Below the pieces are notes generated by a model. The model was not told the origin of the DNA. It did no database searches and was given only the letters and a program-made list of their open reading frames with translations. A program made the position numbers and the translations under genes. Source: Hydractinia symbiolongicarpus (taxonomy: Eukaryota > Cnidaria > Hydrozoa > Anthoathecata > Hydractiniidae). Taken from it: 60,000 bases of DNA. This document shows positions 15,001 to 48,121 of the stretch, one piece after another (the first letter of the stretch is position 1; the number at the start of each line of letters is the position of its first letter). The stretch is taken from NCBI RefSeq assembly GCF_029227915.1, contig NC_079884.1:8248001-8308000 (forward strand), written 5' to 3'.

Positions 15001-18000
15001 TTTGCCCAAAATGAATACTCAATCAACATCCCGGAAAATACTTCTCCAGGAGTTGTGCAGACAGTTAACGCAGCTGGTAGCAATGTGGAATATTATCTCG
15101 TATATAACAGCGATGTCCGTCCATCTGATTTTACCATTGACAATAGCACTGGGAGAATCAGTTCTGCAAAACAATTTGACCGAGAGATTCGAAGCAGCTA
15201 TGCTTTTGAAGCCATTGCGTATAACAGTCTAGAAACAATTAGAACAGACAAAACGCTGATACAGGTGACAATAGTGGACGTTAATGACAACACTCCAGCC
15301 TTTTCAACACAATCCATACAAGCTTCAGTATCCGAACTTGCTGAAGTTGGTTCTGTCATTGCAGTGGCTAAAGCTACAGATGAAGACGCGGGAACAAATG
15401 GAGCATTGACTTACTCGTTGAGTAATACCTTCAGTGGTCTACTGTCAGTCGACAATGACGGTAGAATAACACTGGTTCGGTCGTTAGATTTTGAGCAAAC
15501 AGCTTCGTACTCGTTTGATATAATTGCAACAGATGCTGGATCACCTGCTAGAAATGCAAGAATCCCAGTCACGGTAACTGTCATCAATGAAAATGATAAT
15601 AAACCTATTTTCAACCGTGTGAACTATGAACGTACAATACCCGAAACTAGCCAAGCAAGCAATAGCATAGTTCAAGTCAGCGCATCTGATAGTGATGCAT
15701 TTGGAGGTATTACCTTCAGACTACTGGATGATTATAATGGCTTATTTACCATTGCTAGTCAAACTGGAATTATCGGTTCAACAGGGCCACTGGATTATGA
15801 AACAAGAAGGTCGTACCATCTTTGCGTGGAAGCTTCTGACTCTGCTACACCAACTCTTACCACTACAATAAATGTGAAAATAAACTTGCAAGATGTCAAT
15901 GATAACAAACCCGTGGTAACTCTGGCCACTACCAATCCTATAACCATCTCAGAAAACTCACCAGTTGGTCAAATTGTATCGTTGATTCAAACAGCAGATG
16001 CCGATAGTGGAACAAACGGCCAGGTAGTGTATACGATTGTTTCTGGAAATATCGGGAATGTATTCCAAGTCAGTTCAACTGGCATTGTCACCCTCAGGTC
16101 AAGATTGGATTTTGAAAGTTTGCGGTCATATTTACTTTCCGTGACGGTACAAGATCGCGGAACACCACAACAACAAATTGATCAACCTATTACACTTGAA
16201 ATCGAAGTTGTAAACGAAAACGATAACACTCCCGTGTTTAATCCATCTACCTATACTGAATCTATAGTTGAAGGCACCGGCATTAGAAGAATCACTCAAG
16301 TGACAGCAACAGATGGTGATGTAGCAGCAACCATACAATACAGCCTACTTGATGAATCAAACACGTTTACAATTACAACTGATGGTGTCATTAACACGAA
16401 GGACGTTACTTTGGACTACGAAACAAGGCAGCAGTATGAATTAATTGTTATGGCGTCGGATGGTGCAAGGCGAGGATTAGCACGCGTTGTTGTGAACGTT
16501 GTTAACGTGAATGAAGCACCGACTATCAACGCAGCCTACACATTCGCTGTCTCTGAGAACACCGGTACTAACTTTTTAGTTGGCCGTGTCACAGGAAAAG
16601 ATAATGATATCAATACCCAACTCCGTTACAACATCATAAGCGGAAACACTGACAACAGGTTTACTGTAGATAACAGTGGTAATATAATAACAGCCACGTC
16701 GCTTGATTATGAAACGACACAAATGTACACGTTAGGTGTTCGTGTATCCGACGGTGCGTCACCTGCATTGACTGCTGACACTATTGTCACTATAAACGTC
16801 ATTAATCAAAATGACAACAGCCCTGTGTTCAGTCAAGCACAGTACACACGAGATGTTTTCGAAGACAATAATATTAACTTTGTTGTGAGCGCATCTGATG
16901 CAGACAGCCCTGCTAGTCTTACATACACCATAGTCACAACTGATGCTTTAGAGTGGTTTAGTTTAAATTCTGCAACTGGAAGATTAACAAACAAGAAAGA
17001 CCTCGATTACGAGCAATGGAAACGCATGACTTTCACAGTACAAGCATCGGATGGAGAGGGTAGGGCAGGTTTCACTGAAGTTGTTATCACAGTGAACGAT
17101 CGAAACGATAATGCACCTGTGTTCGACCAGACCTCTTATACACTGACGATACCAAGTAATACTGTCGCCAATGCGTTTGTAACGCGTGTCGTAGCGACTG
17201 ATGCGGATTCTGGAACCAATGGGCAACTTACTTATGTCATAACAGGTGGAAATACAAACAATAATTTCAAGATTGAATCAAACGGAAATGTGCTCGCCAA
17301 TAAAAACCTTGATGCTAGTATCGCGAGCTACCAACTTGAGATCACAGCTCGAGATAGTGCTGTACCACCTATGTCATCTTCAAGTACGTTTAAATTAAAC
17401 ATCACCATGTTAGATGTTTCGTTCTTACTCCAGGGAGCAGTGACGTTCAACAAAGCTCTTTATGAAGTTACAGTACCAGAAAACTTTGACATCAATTCTA
17501 ACGTCGTGACAGTTACAGCTACAATTGAAAGTGGTAAACTTGGCTCCGTACAATACACCGTTAACCCTCAAAGTAGATTCTCTATTGATGCTACGACAGG
17601 TCAAGTGAAGACAAAACAAAGCTTTGATTTTGAGCAAAATAGGGAACACGTGTTCTGTGTCACCGCAAGGAATACTTTAAACAGTAACATTTTAGCTGTA
17701 GCAGAGGTGAAAGTGACTGTTACAGACGTAAATGATAACGCACCAGTGTTTATTAAAAATGTTGTCGAAGCAAGCGTGGATGAAGATGCACCATTAACAA
17801 CTTTTGTTGCTTCTATGGTGGCTACAGATGCAGACACTGGCGCAAACAAAGCCATCACATATGCCATTGCAGCTGGAAATACTAATAACAACTTTAGAAT
17901 AGACAACTCTGGAGATGTTAGGGTGAACACAGCTTTAAATTACGATACAGCTTCAAATTATACTTTAAGCATTCAAGCAACAAGTGGTACTTTACCTGTA

Positions 18001-18793
18001 GCTAGCGCCACACTCATTGTTACTGTAGTTAACATCAATCGAAACACTCCTGTGTTCCAATTTTCTTCCTATAATATGAGCATCAGAGAAGGTGATATCA
18101 TCAATCGGATTGTTGGTACGGTGGTTGCAACAGATGGTGACAGAGATGCAGAAATGATGTTCGAGTTGGTTGGTACTGATATCAACAACATTTTTTCGAT
18201 TAACAATGTCGGCATCATACGAAATAAAGTAGCACTTGATTACGAAACTACGTCAAGCTATCAATTTTGTGTCAAAGTGTCTGATCAACAAAGGCCTAAC
18301 CCTAAATTCGACGTTACAACAGTAACTGTCAACATCGAGAATAAACCAGATGCCATCCCTGTGTTTACAGTTACGCCGGATGTGTCTTTGCCGTTTACAT
18401 GGCCTGCCGGCGTCGAGATCGTTACTGTGCGAGCGGTTGATCCTGACAGTTCGATTATCACGTATTCTATTGATAACTCGTTGTTCAGCATAGATCCAAT
18501 AACAGGTGTTCTGACTTTAAGAGAACGACTATTAAATGGGACAACACAAGTAGTTACTGTAACCGCAAGGAGTGACAATAATTTAGCACGCAGTGCAACT
18601 ACTGTCATCAGGCTTGTGTTTACAGGAACAAGCTTCTCCAACGTTGCTGGTGATCTACCTATAGCTACAAATGAAACGACCGCACAAACTCTTAGCGTTG
18701 AACTAAATGTTATGCAATTCTTTGGTGGCAATTTGTCGAAAATTCAATCGTTCGATATTTATGCTCAAGCATATATGCCGACAGCAAATGGAT
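1..18793 (+). other. Cadherin-repeat array in a single giant exon (about 59 EC repeats)
   Basis: One uninterrupted coding exon. I counted 60 repeat boundaries, hence about 59 complete repeats of roughly 105 residues. Most boundaries carry the calcium-binding linker (DVNDN, DINDN, DENDN and variants followed by xPVF); internal ATDxD and DYE motifs are also common. Linker residues are missing near 961, 2917, 4849, 5470, 6748, 9290, 10537, 11190, 11860, 12790, 14356, 14680, 14965 and 17400. Repeats 1-34 fall into a six-repeat super-period (see findings); beyond about 10.9 kb the order becomes irregular, although domain types recur. Many N-x-S/T sites suggest heavy glycosylation. The exon ends in the FN3-like segment with a good donor (gtaagt at 18794), leaving one base of a split codon. 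Confidence 0.93.
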
Positions 18794-21611
18794 GTAAGTA
18801 CTTTTTTTTTCTTTAATGTGTTATGTATGTTGAGCTTTAGAGGTTTCTTGCCCTTAGTGCGTCAAGTGAGGTGTCACTTAAAAAGGAGTACATGCCAGAA
18901 GTCAAGAGAATAGGCTTTACTCCCCCCACCCTTTTAATAATTGTTTTAATCAGAACAACAAGTAAAATAGTACAAATAATGAAATCAAGATTAACAAAGA
19001 AAACTATATGTTTTAGTTAATCAATCGTCAGTTGCACCGCCAGTATCATACAACCAAGCAAACCAATTTAACAGCCCTGACGCCATGAAAAGGTTTTTAG
19101 TAGCTCGTGTTCGAAATCCGTTCTATTCCACATCAGCAAGAAAACGTAGAGCCGTCGTCACAGATCAAGGTTTGATCCGGATGTTGGTTGGCAACCAAAC
19201 AGGTTGTGACGTTGTGATCAATCCCAACATTCCTTGCAATGGCCCCTTGAAACCAAATACAAATTACAGGTACCAACGTCAGGCTTCCTTTGCGTTATGT
19301 CGTACGTGTTTAAAATGACGAAAGGTGTAATAATGTGAAACACACTTTTGACCTAGTGTAAATCAGGTCTAGTTTTTTTTAAAAAAATTAAAAAAAACAC
19401 GGTCGTATGGAAAGTCATAATTAGATTAATAATAATTTATTGGATATCCAAATTCAGATTTTCTAGTTCAATGTTCGTGTGGATATATATTCTCAAATGT
19501 ATGGAGAAAAAAATTAACTTGAAAGAAGAAATTGTTTACGGAAGAAAGGATTGCGGAGTTGCGATTTGCGAATAGGACCTGGAAACAAGTTGCATGTTCT
19601 TCCGCAATCTGTTTTTCGCATTCTTTTCTTCTCTTAACGAAATGTAATCTCCTCATACAATGAGAATATGAATCAAGTTATGAAGTAAACTTAATCGCAG
19701 CAAATTATCTTCCCTAGATTCCAAGTAATTGGCTATTCCAACACCAGAACACCCTTTTACTCACCGTTTTCCGCTGCCACAGGAACTAGTAAGTGAATTA
19801 AAATATTTGGCTAAAGACAGCACCATAGGAGCGTCATCGCCCCAATCGGAACCTAATATAAAGTTATCTGTGCACAAAATTACTAGCTGTATGTTTTGTT
19901 TCGAATTTCCATTGGCTGTATGTTTTGTTCGAATTTTCATAGGCTGTATGTTTTTGTTTTAAATTTTTAGGTAACGTACCCTTACCGGCTGATCTGAGTG
20001 GAAAAAGCATTCGCGACCGAAACACATTTAATATGTATTATATCGTTGCATTGGTTGTTCTGGGATTTCTTCTTATCATGTCCATTACTACTACAGCTAC
20101 CATTTTGTTTTACAAAAAGAGGTATGGAAATTTCAAAATGTTTGTCCAAATAAACCGTATTTTCAATCAAATTTAAGTGCTATTTTTGATCGAGCAGAGC
20201 AGTATAAAAACTACACCATTTTTTCCAAAGGGATTATTTGGACGGACCAATGGCTATGTCGCGGCGTGAGGTAGGAGAAAGAAGAAAAAAACAACCACAC
20301 ATCGTGGTTGGATCAGGTGTAGAAAAAGCTGTCGAAGCTGGTGTCGTACCAAACGCAAGGTAACAATTTTTTTTCCAAAATCCTTTATAATTCTTTATCA
20401 AGCATCACTATTACGTTATTAATATTACGTATTCCAAACATTAAAAATCTGCGAAGTTGGCGCAAGGAAAAAAACATGAATAATATAAAAGTAATATTTA
20501 TTCATCTTTTTTTTCTAGACGTTATACAAATCCTATGTATGTTCCTGAAGAGCAAAGCAGTTACGTAAGCAGTGTTTCTCGTGAAATTCCTGATAATATA
20601 ACAGCAGTCTCGTATCAAAATACAGGGTAAGTGAAACTATTTCGTACTTTCTCACTCCTCCATTGTATGTATTTGTCTCTGCTTGTCAAATGTCGTAAGC
20701 TATCTTTTAATGTGGTGAGTTTATTTAGTGTTTTTATTTAATAGAAGTCCTGAATTTCAACAAAGAGGATTCCCTCCTCTGCAACCACAACAGCAACGAC
20801 CGCCACCAAGACATCACAGATCACCCGTACAAAATCCGCGCCACTTACCACGCGACAGTGTAGATAACTCCACCACGGGTTACCAACAAAATTTTGCTAT
20901 AAACCGACAGACATCAGGTTAGTGGTGACGTCACTTTGTTTGTTATAGGTAATTTCTCGCCGTCCAAGGCTTAACACGTCACAATTATTTTTCGTTTTAA
21001 TAACTGTTGTTCATATTTTACCTGCAGAAACTCAAGAAGTTCAACTAAGAATGGACCAATCAGATGCACCGATGTATATCCTGAAAAGACACGGTGAAGG
21101 AGGACTAGGTAGGTAAACTTCAGCAAAAGAGATTTTTATCTCCAACTGTGAAGAGTTTGCTCAACTATCGACGTCATCATTCGGTTAATTGGCATTTGTT
21201 TTATCTGATATTAATTAAGGGATCACGCATGCGCAATTATAAATCACCTGTGAACATCGATTTCTTTATTTATCTTTTAGGTCCATTTGAAGGAGCTGTA
21301 CCAACCGGATTACCAGGAAGTATTCCAGCACCTCCACCACCGCCGCCGCCACCGGCAGGTGTGGCTGAACCCATTTCTCGCGGAATTCCTACAGCTAATG
21401 GAACAGGTTCGAAATATAAATGCTTATTTATCATCTGATTGGTTAATTTCGCAATTCTCTAATAACGGAAAAAATTATAAATTTTAAATACTCCAATGGA
21501 GTTTAAATATTTATTATCGATTTTTCTTTTATAGCAGGTTCAACCAATCAACCTCGTCTAACAAGAACGAGCTCCGGACGAGTTATACTACAACACATCT
21601 TCAACGGTTAG
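1..21611 (+). CDS. Giant cadherin-repeat transmembrane protein, 3' part (5' end outside window)
   Basis: Type I adhesion receptor predicted to act at the cell surface through calcium-dependent cadherin repeats. Ten exons by my model: 1-18793, 19032-19269, 19718-19788, 19971-20121, 20231-20359, 20519-20626, 20745-20917, 21028-21108, 21281-21406 and 21538-21611 (stop TAG at 21609). All introns are GT-AG and every junction keeps phase, giving 6,647 residues in the window. Order: about 59 cadherin repeats (DxNDN linkers, DYE and ATD motifs), an FN3-like stalk, one transmembrane helix, then a proline-rich tail. The reading frame is open from base 1, so the true start and possibly more repeats lie upstream; the methionine at 22 is internal. 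Length recalls FAT/Dachsous/CDH23-like proteins, but no EGF or LamG module is visible and I cannot assign it to a named family. Exon 1 is certain as coding; small exons are strong predictions. Confidence 0.9.
18610..19788 (+). other. Membrane-proximal FN3-like stalk resembling receptor tyrosine phosphatase ectodomains
   Basis: After the last cadherin repeat the protein reads through the end of exon 1, exon 2 (19032-19269) and exon 3 (19718-19788). The run contains hydrophobic strands around LSVELNV and IQSFDIYAQ, then a PCNGPLKPNTNYR motif followed by FQVIGYS. Aromatic-rich NGPLKPxTxYR sequences are characteristic of the juxtamembrane fibronectin-like region of receptor-type tyrosine phosphatases (PTP10D/PTPRB type), from family knowledge. 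An RKRR tetrabasic stretch sits inside exon 2. The assignment rests on motif resemblance only; a divergent SEA-like or other cleavage module is an alternative. Confidence 0.55.
19971..20121 (+). other. Transmembrane-helix exon of the giant cadherin
   Basis: Exon 4 follows a strong polypyrimidine/tag acceptor and ends at a GT donor. It encodes a short polar stretch (PADLSGKSIRDR), then about 25 hydrophobic residues from YYIVALVV to ATILF, closed by the stop-transfer run YKKR. This is a single-pass type I topology: the cadherin array and stalk are extracellular and the following exons are cytoplasmic. Phase agrees on both sides (split codons completed by exons 3 and 5). Confidence 0.85.
20231..21611 (+). 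other. Cytoplasmic tail of the giant cadherin (six small exons)
   Basis: Exons 5-10 encode about 230 residues without a recognised catalytic domain. Visible features are a basic juxtamembrane region (SRREVGERRKK), an NPMY motif (20529-20540) of the NPxY class that can bind PTB domains or act as an endocytic signal, a Gln/Pro/Arg-rich exon 7, and a run of eight prolines in exon 9 that could bind SH3, WW or EVH1 domains. The end is HIFNG, which does not look like a PDZ ligand. I see no acidic catenin-binding block of classical cadherins. Exon 10 has a tandem NAGNAG acceptor, so one alanine may be optional. Confidence 0.7.
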
Positions 21612-21628
21612 AAAACATAAAACATAAA

Positions 21629-21681
21629 AATAAATTTTTTAATCAATTGACGTCAATAATTTTTTTTTATTCATCAATAAA
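21629..21681 (+). terminator. Candidate polyadenylation signals of the cadherin gene
   Basis: Two AATAAA hexamers lie at 21629-21634 and 21676-21681, within 20-70 bases of the stop codon and followed by T-rich sequence. This would give a very short 3' UTR. Which one is used cannot be told from sequence. Confidence 0.5.
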
Positions 21682-21698
21682 GCACACTGTATTTTTTG

Positions 21699-21743
21699 GT
21701 AATTTTTGTATGTAATTTTTGTATGTAATTTTTGTATGTAATT
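21699..21743. repeat. Short 13-bp tandem repeat
   Basis: Three and a half copies of the unit gtaatttttgtat lie directly after the cadherin gene. It is a simple tandem repeat with no coding meaning. Confidence 0.8.
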
Positions 21744-22213
21744 CTTTTCTGTTTTTATTATTTTTCTTGTTATCTTATTTGTACGTAATCTAATTTTGTA
21801 TGTAAACAAAACGCTATCTTTTAAACTTTTGTTTTTAATTTCACCTTTAATTTTACCACTGATTCTTGAACCAGCACAAAATCTAAATTGATGGCGTATT
21901 GGAATTCAAATCCAAAGATGATAAATGTCGAAGAAAAGTAGTACAGTGACACAACGGTACGACCGCCGAGTGAATATGTCAAATCAACAGCAACCTACGC
22001 GTTCCACTGTGTTACTTTCGCCAAAACAAACTAGCCACCACTGTCGAGAATTGGACCCTACGTAACGACTTCTTCAAATATACATGTTTGAGGGAGTGAA
22101 ATTGATCTCGTTCATCCAAAGAGTACCGTTGTTTTCGTCTCGCGGTACTGATAAAAAAGCATCGAGGCTACGTACCAAAATTTACGTCCATACAGAAACC
22201 TGAATATTACCGG
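21744..22213. other. Intergenic sequence without recognised features
   Basis: About 470 bases between the cadherin gene and the minisatellite. Composition is less A/T-rich after 21900, but stop codons interrupt all frames and no family motif is visible. It could be an alternative 3' UTR or an old repeat. Confidence 0.5.
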
Positions 22214-22393
22214 GAAAATATCGCGCCCTAACCGATTGATGACGGACCGTCCTCAGGCGAAAATATCGCGCCCTAACCGATTGATGACAGACCGTCCTCA
22301 GGCGAAAATATCGCGCCCTAACCTGCTGATGACGGACCGTCCTCAGGCGAAAATATCGCGCCCTAACCTACTGATGACGGACCGTCCTCACGC
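22214..22393. repeat. 45-bp minisatellite, four copies
   Basis: Four head-to-tail units begin at 22214, 22259, 22304 and 22349. Each starts gaaaatatcgcgccctaacc and ends near ccgtcctcaggc; copies differ at only a few bases (gattgatgac, tgctgatgac, tactgatgac). The unit is a multiple of three and G/C-rich compared with its surroundings. On the + strand it stays open as a 15-residue repeat (MTDRPQAKISRPNRL), but I see no start context, splice sites or homology supporting translation. Confidence 0.9.
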
Positions 22394-23247
22394 AGTTGAT
22401 GAAAACAAAAATTTAGTGTCATAGTCTCTGTACTCGTTTCAATGATCATCTGCGATCATCGTCCCAATAACAAAAAATAATTCGAGTATGTATTTGATGT
22501 ATCTTCTTATTCTCTTATAATCTTAGTTACTAAACATTCGAGTGAATATTCCAGTTTCATATTGAAGTTGTATAGATTTATCCACGTACGTGAAGATTCT
22601 TGAATATAGGAGTACAAAGGATATTTATGTGCAAATCCCATTCTTACCAATACCATATGGAACAATAAATTTAGTGCTACGTTTGTTACAGTTGACAAAA
22701 CCTTTTCGCTTCCGACCGTATCCACCGTGACCATGCTGAAAAAAATGAGCTAACAGACAAAATCATTGACGAAATGTTTACCCCCATGTCTGCAATAAGT
22801 AGTCGTATTTCGAACCGCACAAAATGTGACAAATAGGGAAGCCAGCCGATTGGCTGAAATTCAAAGAAGGTCGAAGTCTCTACACGAAGTAACTATTTCT
22901 TGCATACACTTAATAATTTAAAGGAAATTTTATAATGTAAAAAAGTTTCTAAATAAAACAGTGTGACTAACTCAACTTTCGTGTAAGTCACTAAAATCTA
23001 AAATCACCGCCTAATTTCGTTACTCTTTTAACCAAATGAAGGTAAAGGAGCCAGGCACGAAGTTGTCATACTTTATTACAAAAAGTTGCCACACTCTAAC
23101 TTTTCACATATTTTATAGGAATTTCTTCTGTTACCATTAGCAACTTTACAACTTAAGGTGTGAAAAGAAAAAAAATACAAACACAAATATCTACAAATAA
23201 TTTTTTAGAGAAAAAAAATCATCTGCTTTTTTTGGTTGAGAAACGAA
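22394..23247. other. Intergenic sequence upstream of the small secreted-protein gene
   Basis: About 850 A/T-rich bases with no recognised coding segment. The stretch next to 23248 presumably holds the 5' UTR and promoter of the small gene, but no specific element could be identified. Confidence 0.5.
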
Positions 23248-24072
23248 ATGTATAAAATTTTGATATTTCTCGCAGCGGGGTTGTTAGTTGCTGCTGATAT
23301 GAATGTAAAACAAGGTTTTTATACTTTCTTTTCACTTTTCTTTATTTTTACATTTTTATAACCCTTTTCTTTTCTCTTCTTTTTCAATTCTCCAAAGACA
23401 CTTAAAAACAGTTCGTTTTCCTTTAATTTTTCTCAGCAATGATAAAAAGGGTCTCAAACGTTAGACTGGTCTGGCTAAAATTTATCATGACTCAAAAAGA
23501 ACAACTTCGTACACAAACAGTAAACTTCTCAAAACTATTAGGTCACCTCAAACATTTTTTTAGTACGTTGATCACTAAGGAGGTTAGTTCAATTGTGACT
23601 ATACGCTCTCGATACATATGGAAGTGCGCGTGGGCTTACGAAGAACTAAAAAACTCATGTTTGTGTATAGACCGTGCAAATTCAACGCACATATTTGTCG
23701 CATACATTTGTCGAACGTACAACAACTTGGTTTCGAAACAAAAAAAGCAGAAAAAACACGGTTATTATTATTCGGGACACCAAACTTCGTTCCAGGGGTT
23801 TTTAGGCATTCTATAGCCTAACAAGCCCTGGGGACGAGGTTGAGAGACACCATTTATGGTTGACCTTTTTATGTTGACTTTTTTATGTTGTAGATGAACA
23901 CAAGGATGCATTGGATGAATTGATGTCATTTTTTGATAGCGACGAAGCGAAAAAAGAAAACAGCGACAATGTCGATGCTGATTTTGAAGAGTTAATGAAT
24001 AATCTTGTGACGACATCAAAATCAAGAAAAAGAAAATCTGTTGATGAAAAGCCTCCTTGTGGAGGATGGTGA
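23248..24072 (+). CDS. Small secreted protein precursor, two exons
   Basis: Exon 1 (23248-23314) encodes MYKILIFLAAGLLVAA, a textbook signal peptide, followed by DMNVKQ; exon 2 (23894-24072) continues in phase after a ttgtag acceptor. The predicted protein is 81 residues. The mature region is acidic (many Asp/Glu between residues 23 and 55), then carries a basic cluster SRKRKS suitable for a prohormone convertase, and ends SVDEKPPCGGW before TGA. This layout (signal, acidic spacer, basic site, short C-terminal peptide) resembles neuropeptide or other secreted-peptide precursors, but I recognise no family. The single cysteine is odd; a further 3' exon could supply more. The intron holds a foldback repeat at 23781-23842. 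Confidence 0.6.
23781..23842. mobile_element. Foldback MITE-like relic (62 bp) in the small gene's intron
   Basis: The ends are imperfect inverted repeats: caaacttcgttccaggggtt on the left and ccctggggacgaggttg on the right, with an inner ttaggc/gcctaa inverted pair. Almost the whole segment can fold back. The same terminal motif recurs 400 bp downstream at 24249-24430, indicating a short non-autonomous element family. Confidence 0.55.
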
Positions 24073-24248
24073 TAATCCGGGGTTCCACTTACTTAAAATA
24101 ATTTTCTGTTAACTTAATTTTTTTGTTGGGCATAGCAGTATCTTCTTGCTACGTTTTCCTCAGGCTTTGATCGGATTTTTTATATCTTGATACAAGGTTT
24201 CAGTTCATATAATTGCATAATGTAAAATTATAAAGACTATTTACGTAT

Positions 24249-24430
24249 CAACCTCGTTTCCAGGGCATTTTACTATGTTGATTAAGTTAATAGCTTCTAA
24301 AAGGCGTTGGAACAGGCTGGTCACATGATCGGTTACCGTTTATCATAATTATACCCGCAAAATAATTTAACAGTTATTAGCCATTCTGTAATAACAGCTC
24401 AGGGACGACAAAACCCTGGGGACGAGTTTG
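24249..24430. mobile_element. MITE-like element (182 bp) with terminal inverted repeats
   Basis: The left end caacctcgtttccagggcat matches the reverse complement of the right end (ccctggggacgagtttg) at most positions. The interior has no ORF. It shares its termini with the 62-bp relic at 23781. No clear target-site duplication is visible, so exact ends are approximate. Confidence 0.55.
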
Positions 24431-25398
24431 TTTACATGTTTATTTACACTGATGTTATGTAAACAGTGGTTTCAAAAAATGGTTTTTATAACTGGGCCCA
24501 AAGTTACACCGATATGATTTATTTTCGCCGCTGAGAATCAAAATCTTTTATGTTAAAAAAAACCTTTCCATTAAAAATATTTTTTCTTTCGCATAATTAT
24601 TATAAAAAGAGATCTAACGATTAATGGAGTAAAGTGGATATATTTTGTTCAGCCTGTGTTTAGCCTGTGATTATTATCTTATTTATTTCCGAGTGTAAGA
24701 AAAATTTATTTTTGTCAGGAATATAAATGGCCACTATAATAATTTTATGCACAGACTTCACTCGAATATATTTTCTGTATCCGTGAGAAGCAATCCGCTG
24801 TAAACTACATCTCTACAGCAAGCTCTAGCATCTTTTTGCCTACCACGCAATGTTAGATGTAATGTTATAGATTAAAAGAAAATAACCCTGATTTTCCTGA
24901 ATAGAGAATCTATTTGAAGTCTACTTAATAAATAAAAACAAAAATAACAAATCATTAAAAATAGACTTCCGTTAACATGTATGTATGTGTAAACTGCAAC
25001 GTTACAAAGTAGCTAATCCAGTTAGAAAATAGTACACCCAGTTACAAAGTAGCACACGTGCAACTACAAAGGAGCAACGTTATAATTAGTAGCACATGAC
25101 ATACACCAGAAACAAAGAACTTGTAAACTTATGGACCATCGAATTCAAAAGAAAAACTGAAATACTAAGAGAAAGAAATATATAATTTACAAACAACTTT
25201 ATATTTATATAGGCGACAGATGCAGCTTCCGAGTTCATGTGAGTCATCCAAATTCTACGATATACGGTGTTTAACAAAAATAACTTAGATGAAATAGACG
25301 ATAAATTATGCTAACTAACATGCAATGATATACGTTTGTTGTCGATTAATGGAGATAAGTTTCCCAGCAAGCTTCTTATTTTTACCCAACATCCTTTT
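24431..25398. other. Intergenic region between convergent small gene and CKAP5 3' end
   Basis: A/T-rich, no recognised gene. Around 25000-25080 the motif gttacaaagtagc recurs in slightly varied form (three to four times), a minor degenerate tandem repeat. The segment next to 25398 is probably CKAP5 3' UTR on the - strand; the CKAP5 stop codon is itself embedded in an AATAAA string. Confidence 0.5.

Positions 25399-48121
<22,723 letters not shown>

Noticed and set aside
22236-22424. Open frame with a 15-residue tandem repeat
   Set aside because: Explained by the 45-bp minisatellite; no splice sites, family match or neighbouring coding sequence supports a protein.
23439-23821. Open frames in the + strand before the small gene's second exon
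   Set aside because: They span the intron and the foldback element, have no domain signal, and the exon pair 23248-23314 / 23894-24072 explains the locus better.
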